Source: Thermoflexales bacterium (lineage in GTDB: Bacteria > Chloroflexota > Anaerolineae > B4-G1). From it: a stretch of 5,274 nt of DNA. Below, piece after piece: positions 1 to 4,600 of this stretch. The notes beneath the pieces were generated by a model. The model ran no database searches, was not told where the DNA came from, and saw only the letters and a program-made list of their open reading frames with translations. A program made the translations under genes and the position numbers. Positions within the stretch are counted from its first letter, which is position 1; every line of letters begins with the position of its first letter. Where the stretch lies: the NCBI GenBank assembly GCA_007118795.1, contig SKQX01000165.1:1-5274 (forward strand), read 5' to 3'.

Positions 1-176
1 AACTCACCCTCGAAGCGCATCTGATACGTCTCAGACACCAGCAGGGAGCCGTCCGGCTGAACGTGGATGTCGACATCATACCGCTCGTAGGTGACACTTC
101 TCTGCGGCTGGGGAGCTGCACCCAGAGCCAGCACAGCCACCACCACTAACAGATAGGTCAGCCAGCGTCTGTTCAT
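1..176 (-). CDS. N-terminus of a secreted/membrane DUF2207-type protein (partial, runs off the left edge)
   Basis: Only the first 58 codons are in the window; the rest lies beyond base 1. The protein begins MNRRWLTYLLVVVAVLALGA, a basic start followed by a hydrophobic stretch (residues 5-21) ending in small residues, which is a typical signal peptide or N-terminal anchor. The mature start then reads YERYDVDIHVQPDGSLLVSE (residues 30-49) and continues to FEGE. This pattern (alternating beta strand, PDGSL, V-x-E-T, F-x-G) matches the N-terminus of the DUF2207 family of predicted membrane proteins, whose exported beta-rich domain is usually followed by membrane helices and a low-complexity tail. 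Function is unknown. The ATG at 176 is favoured by GGAGGTGA five bases upstream, which also contains the stop codon of the preceding 290-aa gene, so the two are probably translated together. The family call rests on about 30 residues and is tentative; another exported beta-domain protein is possible. Confidence 0.72.
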   Translation of the reverse strand, partial: MNRRWLTYLLVVVAVLALGAAPQPQRSVTYERYDVDIHVQPDGSLLVSETYQMRFEGE

Positions 177-181
177 GGCAT

Positions 182-189
182 TCACCTCC
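182..189 (-). promoter_or_regulatory. Strong Shine-Dalgarno overlapping a stop codon
   Basis: Read on the minus strand this is GGAGGTGA, five bases before the ATG at 176. Its last three bases are the TGA stop of the 290-aa gene. Ribosomes ending the upstream gene stop directly on the binding site of the next, which suggests translational coupling and fixes the start of the DUF2207-type gene. Confidence 0.8.
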
Positions 190-1054
190 GGCCGGGGGCG
201 AGGACGATCCGCCACGAGCCCAGGTGGAAGGCTTCCCCGGGTTCCACCGGGCAGCCCTCCAAGTGTAGACCGGTGACCAGAGGCATTGTTAGCTCGTCCA
301 CGGTCACTGTATAGTTGACGCCAGGAGCGGCGTTGAAGTCAACATAGCCCGGCCCTTGAGCTGGTTTCAGCCCCGTCACCGCCCGATCGGTGCCGTCCGA
401 CCAGACGAGCCAGATGACGACGCCCGGTACTCCTTGCCCGTCCTCGTCGACGACCACTACCTGGATCTGAGGGTCCCGTTCGGAGTCGCACAACTGTTCC
501 TGGTCGTCGAGGCTTAGTTGGCTAAGGAGCGATGAGGGGGGCCCCGGCGTCACCGCCGTGCTGGAGGGGTAAGTGGTCACTGGTGCTGGGGTGCGCTGGG
601 CGGTGTCCAGCGACCAGGGGATCAGAGTGGGGGTTGGCCAGGGGGTGAGGGTGGGGGCTGACCATGCCGGGAGGTCTGCGGCCTGGGCGTCACGGCTGTA
701 AAGCCGCATGGCAGGCGTGTCGACATCATAGGCCTTGCCTAGCGTCGTCAGTGGGCGCAGTACGTCCGGTGGGCGTCCCGCGGCTGCATATGCTTCTATG
801 AGTAGTCCAAGCACTTGAGTCACCTCATCCTCATCCAGCTGGTTCAACCGCGCCCGGGCTTGCTCCAAATCTTCATCAGCCACGTAAGATAGGGCGGTGA
901 GGATCACCCAGTCGTGCCGGTTATCCGAGCGGAGAAGCCCCGGATGGGTGTCGTTCACCGGAACCGGATCGACCATCCAGCCGTAGATCAGGCCCAGGAT
1001 TACGCCGAGAACCAGACCGGCAATCAACGCCCCGCGAGGTACGGAAAGGTGCAT
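182..1054 (-). CDS. Membrane-anchored protein with P/T-rich linker and C-terminal extracytoplasmic beta-sandwich-like domain (hypothetical)
   Basis: 290 aa, function not known. Layout: a hydrophobic, glycine-rich membrane segment at about residues 8-28; a helical region at about 35-125 with TPR-like spacing (ALSYVADEDLEQARARLNQL at 54-73, then a second helix pair with EAYAAAGRPPDVLR); a Pro/Thr/Ser/Trp-rich linker at about 129-176 (TPWPTPTLIPW); and a C-terminal domain at about 185-286. That last domain has strand-rich text (IQVVVVDEDGQGVPGVVIWL at 197-216, then WSDGTDRAVTG) and resembles Ig-like or carboxypeptidase-regulatory-like sandwiches. The only two cysteines, C189 and C268, flank this domain and could form a disulfide, fitting an extracytoplasmic location. 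The N-terminal half is clearly paralogous to the 141-aa protein encoded just upstream. The ATG at 1054 has AGGG six bases before it and overlaps the upstream gene by 31 bp; a TTG at 1027 overlapping the upstream TGA is an alternative that would shorten the cytoplasmic tip and part of the anchor. The protein is plausibly an envelope or surface component. Confidence 0.8.
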   Translation of the reverse strand: MHLSVPRGALIAGLVLGVILGLIYGWMVDPVPVNDTHPGLLRSDNRHDWVILTALSYVADEDLEQARARLNQLDEDEVTQVLGLLIEAYAAAGRPPDVLRPLTTLGKAYDVDTPAMRLYSRDAQAADLPAWSAPTLTPWPTPTLIPWSLDTAQRTPAPVTTYPSSTAVTPGPPSSLLSQLSLDDQEQLCDSERDPQIQVVVVDEDGQGVPGVVIWLVWSDGTDRAVTGLKPAQGPGYVDFNAAPGVNYTVTVDELTMPLVTGLHLEGCPVEPGEAFHLGSWRIVLAPGRR

Positions 1055-1449
1055 AGATGGCCCTGCAGATGGCGGGGCGAGGTCAGATCCGTTGCATCAG
1101 CCTCGACGTCCCGTTCGAGCGCCTGAGTCAGGTGGATCAGTCGAGCTATGTCCTCGTCGCGACCGCTTCCTCTTTTCAGCCGTTCCGCCACCTCGCGCAC
1201 AGACGCCGCGGGCTCGTTCGACTCGAGCCGATCGAGGCGCTGGCGAGCGCGGGCCAGATCGCCTTCGGCCTCGTAGGCCGTGGCGACGATCAGGATGTAC
1301 TCATCGTGGAAGTCCTGGCGCAGAACGGCAGGCGACGTGTTGGTGTACGTCACCGGCCACACCCGCCAGGCGATAGCCAGCCCTATCGCTGCCCCGATCA
1401 CGGTGCCAGCCACGACACCCGCTGCCCAAAGCCCACCCTGTCGTGCCAT
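1024..1449 (-). CDS. Small membrane-anchored protein, paralogue of the next gene (hypothetical)
   Basis: 141 aa, function not known. One Gly/Ala-rich membrane segment at about residues 8-28 (AAGVVAGTVIGAAIGLAIAW) precedes a polar helical region. The segment PVTYTNTSPAVLRQDFHDEY (32-51) and the following AYEAEGDLARARQRLDRLE line up with PVPVNDTHPGLLRSDNRHDW and SYVADEDLEQARARLNQLD of the 290-aa neighbour, keeping the N-T-x-P, LR-x-D, Y-x-A-x-x-DL-x2-AR-x-RL-x-x-L positions. It lacks the linker and beta domain. The last 20 or so residues are polar and may be shaped by the 31-bp overlap with the next gene. The start ATG has AAGGG (1458-1462) eight bases upstream. It is the first protein gene downstream of the tRNA-Leu, with 86 bp between them. 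I recall this anchor-plus-helical pattern from Anaerolineae proteins, but this was not checked by search. A role as a membrane-attached scaffold or interaction partner for the paralogue is only a guess. Confidence 0.75.
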   Translation of the reverse strand: MARQGGLWAAGVVAGTVIGAAIGLAIAWRVWPVTYTNTSPAVLRQDFHDEYILIVATAYEAEGDLARARQRLDRLESNEPAASVREVAERLKRGSGRDEDIARLIHLTQALERDVEADATDLTSPRHLQGHLCTFPYLAGR

Positions 1450-1475
1450 TCGGCGCGCCCTTGTCCATCAGAAGA

Positions 1476-1515
1476 CGCGGCGTCAGAGGGCTCGTGGTTG
1501 GCCGTGGACGCCGCG
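1476..1515 (-). repeat. 9-bp inverted repeat between tRNA-Leu and the membrane-protein genes
   Basis: The arms CGCGGCGTC (1476-1484) and GACGCCGCG (1507-1515) are perfect reverse complements separated by 22 bases. In a minus-strand transcript this would form a stable GC-rich hairpin after the tRNA and just before the ribosome binding site of the 141-aa gene. The bases after it (GTCTTCTG on the minus strand) are not a U-run, so it is not a standard intrinsic terminator. It could be a partial terminator, an RNA-processing boundary, or chance in GC-rich sequence. Confidence 0.45.
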
Positions 1516-1535
1516 ATACGTGTTCGATAGAGGAA

Positions 1536-1619
1536 TGCCGGAGGTGGGAATCGAACCCACATGGGTCAAAGCCCACACGATTTTGAGTCGCGCGCGTCTG
1601 CCTGTTCCGCCACTCCGGC
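1536..1619 (-). tRNA. tRNA-Leu (anticodon CAA)
   Basis: An 84-base class II tRNA. Acceptor arms GCCGGAG (1619-1613) and CTCCGGC (1543-1537) pair fully, followed by discriminator A at 1536. The anticodon stem CGCGA/TCGTG (with one G-U) encloses the loop CTCAAAA (1587-1581), with U33 and anticodon CAA at 1585-1583, reading UUG codons. A long variable arm with the stem TGGG/CCCA is the feature shared by Leu, Ser and bacterial Tyr tRNAs. The T arm GTGGG-TTCGAAT-CCCAC is canonical. The 3' CCA is not encoded: the bases after the discriminator are TTC, so CCA must be added after processing. The discriminator A, the CAA anticodon and the arm layout all support leucine. A consensus-like promoter lies just upstream, and the transcript may continue into the membrane-protein genes. 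Confidence 0.97.
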
Positions 1620-1629
1620 TCAGGTTGAG

Positions 1630-1658
1630 AGTATACCAGAGAATGAGACTTGGGTCAA
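1630..1658 (-). promoter_or_regulatory. Sigma-70-type promoter for tRNA-Leu
   Basis: On the minus strand: -35 TTGACC (1658-1653), a 17-base spacer, and -10 TATACT (1635-1630), with TGG directly before the -10 giving an extended -10. Both hexamers match the housekeeping consensus at five of six positions. The -10 ends 10 bases before the mature tRNA 5' end, so the primary transcript would have only a few leader bases for RNase P to remove. No second promoter is evident between the tRNA and the 141-aa gene. Confidence 0.88.
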
Positions 1659-1659
1659 C

Positions 1660-2005
1660 TTCCCGCGACCCCGAGCCACTCCGGCGGGTCTTAAGCCGGC
1701 GGGGGCTGGGGGGGGGTGGTTGCGCGCTGAGAAGCGGGTGTTGAGGAAACTCGACCTCACGGCACGAAGTGGGCGCGCTAGGCCTGGCCCTGAGAGAGAG
1801 GCGTGGCGGGCAGGGCGATGGGCGCTGCGGGATAGGGGGTGGGACCGCGGCCGACGAGACGTGGCACGAGGCGAAGAGGTGACAAGGCGCTGGAATGGGC
1901 ACAGCGGGTGAGTAGCGAACGGCGGCGAACGGGGGTTCGAGGAGGAACAAGGTGCCCTGGCCCGAGGGGGATGGCCTAGGTGGTGGAGACGCCACCCGTC
2001 TCAAC
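1660..2005. other. Non-coding, G-rich intergenic region
   Basis: No believable gene. Both strands have long open frames, but their products are proline/arginine-rich low-complexity text, and one of them would run through the tRNA. The plus strand is markedly purine- and G-rich, with GGGGG-CT-GGGGGGGGG-T-GG at 1701-1719 (potential G-quadruplex) beside a direct repeat CCGGCGGG (1681-1688 and 1696-1703). Small inverted repeats include CGAAC-GGGG-GTTCG (1926-1939) and GAGACG-CCACC-CGTCTC (1986-2002). These could belong to a structured RNA or be remnants, but I recognise no known RNA family. The region separates the divergent tRNA unit and acyl-CoA synthetase unit. Confidence 0.5.
1986..2002. repeat. 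Short perfect inverted repeat just upstream of the plus-strand promoter
   Basis: GAGACG and CGTCTC, separated by CCACC, form a 6-bp stem. It ends four bases before the -35 element of the promoter at 2006-2035. No T-run follows on either strand, so a terminator is unlikely. A protein-binding site next to the promoter is possible but unproven. Confidence 0.3.
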
Positions 2006-2035
2006 TGGACAACCCCCACTCTGTTACGGTATCAT
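2006..2035 (+). promoter_or_regulatory. Sigma-70-type promoter, probably for the acyl-CoA synthetase
   Basis: -35 TGGACA (2006-2011) and -10 TATCAT (2030-2035) are separated by 18 bases, each hexamer matching consensus at five of six positions. The expected start near 2042 would give a leader of about 200 bases before the GTG at 2242, containing the paired palindromes and the 7-bp tandem repeat. No better promoter is visible closer to the gene; CTGACA (2193-2198) with ACTAAC is a poor match. Assignment to this gene is from orientation and position only. Confidence 0.55.
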
Positions 2036-2039
2036 GATA
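2030..2039. promoter_or_regulatory. 10-bp palindrome on the -10 element (possible operator)
   Basis: TATCATGATA is a perfect palindrome whose left half contains the -10 hexamer TATCAT. A dimeric repressor bound here would block RNA polymerase. No regulator gene is adjacent to support this, and a 10-bp palindrome can occur by chance. Confidence 0.3.
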
Positions 2040-2092
2040 GGTACGTTTGAAGGATGGAACAGTGCCTAACTGGTCGATTCGCTAAGTGTCTA

Positions 2093-2191
2093 AGACCTGA
2101 CAGGTCTGGCACCTCTTCCCAAAGCTGCCAAACAAAGGGCTCTCACGGGCGGGACCCGGTGACAAGTGACAATCGCAGACCTGTCAGGTCT
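2093..2191. repeat. Pair of 15-bp near-palindromes in inverted orientation
   Basis: AGACCTGACAGGTCT at 2093-2107 and AGACCTGTCAGGTCT at 2177-2191 are 69 bases apart. Each is a palindrome with 7-bp arms around one central base, and the central bases (A and T) make the two copies exact reverse complements over all 15 positions. In RNA each could form a small hairpin (AGACC/GGTCT), or the two could pair into one 15-bp stem closing the 69-base insert. The element lies in the putative leader of the acyl-CoA synthetase. I recall similar 'GACCTGACAGGTC' elements as dispersed repeats in other bacterial genomes, which would make this a mobile or extragenic palindromic repeat; that memory is unverified. 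Confidence 0.75.
2159..2172 (+). repeat. Tandem 7-bp direct repeat (GTGACAA x2)
   Basis: GTGACAA occurs twice with no gap (2159-2165, 2166-2172), four bases before the second palindrome. It could be a slipped-strand duplication or a direct-repeat binding site. Too short to interpret alone. Confidence 0.4.
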
Positions 2192-2228
2192 TCTGACAAA
2201 CCTATCGAGAGAACCACTAACAGAGGCT

Positions 2229-2235
2229 AAGGAGG
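2229..2235 (+). promoter_or_regulatory. Shine-Dalgarno fixing a GTG start
   Basis: AAGGAGG is a near-full match to the 16S anti-SD, six bases before GTG at 2242. The protein begins directly with the CoA-binding fold (MADPLQLFFYPEGVAVIGAS), so this GTG is the true start. Confidence 0.9.
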
Positions 2236-2241
2236 CAGACA

Positions 2242-4320
2242 GTGGCGGATCCATTGCAGCTTTTCTTCTACCCCGAGGGTGTGGCCGTGATCGGCGCCAG
2301 CTCGAGCCCAGACAAGCTCAGCTACGGAGTGCTCCACAACCTCGTCACCCATGGGTACGACGGCGGTGTCTATCCGGTGAACCCCCGCGGAGGTCAGATT
2401 CTGGGCCGGAAGGTCTATCCCTCCGTAGCGGAGGTGCCGGACCCGGTCGACCTCGCGGTCATCATTCTGCCTCCCGATCTCTCGATCGAGGCCCTGGAGG
2501 AGAGTGGGGAGCGGGGCATCAAGGCTGCCGTCGTGGTTGCCAGTGGTTTCGGCGAGCTGGATAGCACGGGCGAGGAACGGGAGGCGCGGCTGCGGGAGGT
2601 GGCCGAGCGATACGGCATGCGGGTCATCGGACCCAACTGCATCGGTGTGCTCGACACAACCTCACGAGTCGACACCACGTTCCTGACGGCGATGCCAAAG
2701 GTCGGAGGTGTCGGGTTTGCATCCCACTCCGGCGCCATCTGCGGGGGCACCGTCGATTGGGCCAACGTGGTGGGGTTCGGCTTCTCCCGGATCATCAGCC
2801 TGGGAAATCAGGCCGATGTGAACATGGCCGACGCACTGGCTTCACTGGCCGCGGACGAACGTACGGAGGTCGCCGTCGCGTACATCGAGGGTCTTCCCCA
2901 GGGACGCCAGTTTGTCCACGTGGCGCAGGAGCTGACGCAGAAGAAACCTCTCGTCGTACTCAAGGCCGGACAGACTCCCAGCGGCACCCGCGCCGTGGCG
3001 TCCCACACCGGGGCGTTGGCGGGTGAGAACCGTGCCTTTGAGGCGGCCGTTCACCGTGTCGGTGGCATTGAGGTGGCGGATCTGCAGGAGATGCTTGATG
3101 CCAGCCTGGTTCTGGACTACTGCCGTCCGCTGTCGGGACCGGGGATCGCACTCCTTACCAACGCAGGGGGACCTGGGGCAGTGGGCGCCGACGCATTGGA
3201 TCGCCAGGGACTCCATCTGGCCGAGCTCAGCGGGGATACCCAGGATCGCCTGAGGGAGGTCTGCCCGCCGGGCACGATGGTGGGCAACCCCATCGACATG
3301 CTCGGCGGGGCGGAGCCAGAGCACTATCGGCTGGCCCTGGAGGTCCTCCTTGATGCTCCTGAGGTGGATGGGATTCTGGCGCTCTTCGTCCCCCAGGCCC
3401 TGACCGGGCCGCCCGAGGTGGCCACCGCCGTGGCTCGGGGTGCTGAGGGAGCGGGCAAACCCGTGGTCTGCTGTATCTTCGGGGGAGAGGATATCCATGA
3501 GGCCGCGCGGACCCTTCACCAGTCCGCGGTGCCCCACTACCTCACACCGGCACGAGCGGCTGTCGGGCTGGGCACCCTTTGGCGCTACCACGCTATCCAG
3601 AAGCGCCCCTTCGTCGACCCGGAACCGATTCTCGACGTCAATGGGCAGAGGAGTCGCGACCTGTTGGACAGGGGAAAGCGTGAGGGACAGCGCGTCCTGG
3701 ATGCCCAACTCGGGACGGAGATCGGAGCCGCCTATGGGCTCTCAGTGCCGCCGTCGGGGCTGGCGCAAACGGCCGACGAGGCGGTGAGCCTGGCCGACGA
3801 GATCGGCTACCCGGTGGCTCTGAAGCTTGTCGACCCCGAGGTGGTGCACAAGAGCGACGTCGGAGGCGTCGTGCTTGGGTTGGAAGAGCCCGGGGCCGTG
3901 CGGAACGGGTTCGACGAGGTGGTAGGACGAGGTCAACAGGCCTTCGTCCAGAAGATGGCCCCCGCCGGGCTCGAGGTGATTGTCGGCGCGCAACGAGATC
4001 CGCAGTTTGGCCCACTGCTGATGTTCGGGCTGGGGGGCGTCTATGTGGAGGTGCTGCAGGACGTGGCCTTCCGCCTGGCGCCGCTTACTGACGAAGATGC
4101 GCGGGACATGGTGATGGACACCGCGGCCGGAAAGCTGCTTGAGGGGGTGCGCGGACAACCAAGGCGGGACATCGAGGAGGTCGTGGACACCATTCGACGC
4201 GTGGGACAGTTGATGGATGATCTCCCGGACGTGTCTGAGGTCGACCTTAACCCGCTCATCGTGGGGGAGGACGAAGTCTGGGCCGTCGACGTGCGGATTG
4301 TCGTGGAAAGCCAGTCGTAA
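2242..4320 (+). CDS. Acyl-CoA synthetase (NDP-forming) / acetate-CoA ligase, ADP-forming, single chain
   Basis: 692 aa, the usual length for the fused alpha-beta form. The family catalyses acyl-CoA + ADP (or GDP) + Pi = acid + CoA + ATP (GTP), conserving energy during acetate or branched/aryl acid production, in the cytoplasm. Domains in order: a Rossmann CoA-binding domain (about 8-135; VIGASSSPDK 16-25, VNPRGG 46-51, IGPNC 129-133); a first succinyl-CoA-synthetase-like flavodoxin domain (about 145-290) with SHSGA (161-165) and the phosphorylatable-histidine motif SHTGALAG (H255); a second such domain (about 300-440, with NPID 349-352); and an ATP-grasp domain (about 480-690). The ATP-grasp domain carries HKSDVGGV (H536, matching the second phosphohistidine of the beta subunit), glycine-rich GLGGVYVE (596-603), and EVDLNPLIV (E666, D668, N670, metal/nucleotide site). 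All key residues are present, so it should be active. The acyl substrate cannot be told from sequence. It stands alone, behind a long leader with inverted repeats, and is not operonic with the sigma gene 280 bp downstream. Confidence 0.95.
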   Translation: MADPLQLFFYPEGVAVIGASSSPDKLSYGVLHNLVTHGYDGGVYPVNPRGGQILGRKVYPSVAEVPDPVDLAVIILPPDLSIEALEESGERGIKAAVVVASGFGELDSTGEEREARLREVAERYGMRVIGPNCIGVLDTTSRVDTTFLTAMPKVGGVGFASHSGAICGGTVDWANVVGFGFSRIISLGNQADVNMADALASLAADERTEVAVAYIEGLPQGRQFVHVAQELTQKKPLVVLKAGQTPSGTRAVASHTGALAGENRAFEAAVHRVGGIEVADLQEMLDASLVLDYCRPLSGPGIALLTNAGGPGAVGADALDRQGLHLAELSGDTQDRLREVCPPGTMVGNPIDMLGGAEPEHYRLALEVLLDAPEVDGILALFVPQALTGPPEVATAVARGAEGAGKPVVCCIFGGEDIHEAARTLHQSAVPHYLTPARAAVGLGTLWRYHAIQKRPFVDPEPILDVNGQRSRDLLDRGKREGQRVLDAQLGTEIGAAYGLSVPPSGLAQTADEAVSLADEIGYPVALKLVDPEVVHKSDVGGVVLGLEEPGAVRNGFDEVVGRGQQAFVQKMAPAGLEVIVGAQRDPQFGPLLMFGLGGVYVEVLQDVAFRLAPLTDEDARDMVMDTAAGKLLEGVRGQPRRDIEEVVDTIRRVGQLMDDLPDVSEVDLNPLIVGEDEVWAVDVRIVVESQS

Positions 4321-4383
4321 GCGGATGCCCCAGACCGCCCGGCTCCTGCCAGAAAGGTCAGTCCAGGGAATCCAGCGGGTGTT

Positions 4384-4429
4384 GGTGACCCCTGAGTCGT
4401 TCAACGGACTTCAGGAAGCTGGGTCCACC
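4384..4429 (+). other. Imperfect hairpin downstream of the acyl-CoA synthetase gene
   Basis: GGTGACCC (4384-4391) pairs with GGGT-c-CACC (4421-4429), and CTGAGTC (4392-4398) pairs with GAC-t-TCAG (4407-4414). This gives about 15 bp with two single-base bulges, a 6-base internal bulge (4415-4420) and an 8-base loop. It begins 64 bases after the stop codon. No U-run follows, so it may be a U-less terminator or an mRNA 3'-end stabiliser. The rest of 4321-4507 shows no gene. Confidence 0.4.
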
Positions 4430-4507
4430 TCGAGCGGCTAGGCCCAGGCCGAGCCACCGCGCAACGAGTTGGAGGCGATGAGCCAACGCGGTGACATCCG
4501 TGTGCCT

Positions 4508-4536
4508 TTGACGCAGACCCCGCTTCGTGTGATAAT
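4508..4536 (+). promoter_or_regulatory. Strong sigma-70-type promoter for the ECF sigma factor gene
   Basis: -35 TTGACG (4508-4513), a 17-base spacer and -10 GATAAT (4531-4536), with TGT just before the -10 giving an extended -10. Each hexamer matches at five of six positions. The predicted start near 4543 leaves a leader of about 58 bases to the ATA codon at 4601. The leader can form ACCGA-AACGA-TCGGT (4552-4566) or, alternatively, CGGT-TGTCG-ACCG (4543-4555). The promoter looks housekeeping rather than ECF-type, so autoregulation is not evident here. Confidence 0.8.
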
Positions 4537-4589
4537 ACCTTGCGGTTGTCGACCGAAACGATCGGTGCCATTGACGACGTAGGTAGTCT

Positions 4590-4595
4590 GGAGAG
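4590..4595 (+). promoter_or_regulatory. Shine-Dalgarno pointing to an ATA start
   Basis: GGAGAG ends five bases before ATA at 4601. It is the only good ribosome binding site in the open interval after the in-frame TAG at 4580. The later TTG at 4661 has nothing comparable at the right distance (GAGGGA lies 20 bases upstream). It therefore supports initiation at 4601. Confidence 0.65.
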
Positions 4596-4600
4596 AACAG

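Noticed and set aside
1738..1765. GTTGAGGAAACTCGAC considered as an RNase P RNA 5' core (GAGGAAAGTCC)
   Set aside because: The match fails after GAGGAAA, and the required 3' partner (ACAGAA ... GGCTTA type) is not found downstream.
1561..1911. Plus-strand open frame in the same gap
   Set aside because: It starts inside the tRNA on the opposite strand, is Arg/Gly-rich, and has no ribosome binding site or recognisable motif.
1895..1935. Resemblance of GCGGGTGAGTAGCGAACG to the 5' part of 16S rRNA
   Set aside because: Only a short string is similar to the 16S 'GGGTGAGTAACG' motif; the flanking sequence does not continue as 16S, so it is coincidence.
1483..2019. Long minus-strand open frame (178 codons) through the G-rich gap
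   Set aside because: It runs straight through the tRNA-Leu and its promoter, and its translation is proline/serine/arginine-rich low-complexity text with no domain. It is a product of GC-rich non-coding sequence.
2842..3708. Long minus-strand open frame inside the synthetase gene
   Set aside because: It is fully antisense to a well-supported 692-aa gene with intact motifs; such frames are expected opposite GC-rich genes.
4217..4441. Plus-strand open frame overlapping the synthetase end
   Set aside because: It mostly overlaps the synthetase C-terminus in another frame, has no ribosome site, and its tail is low in recognisable content.
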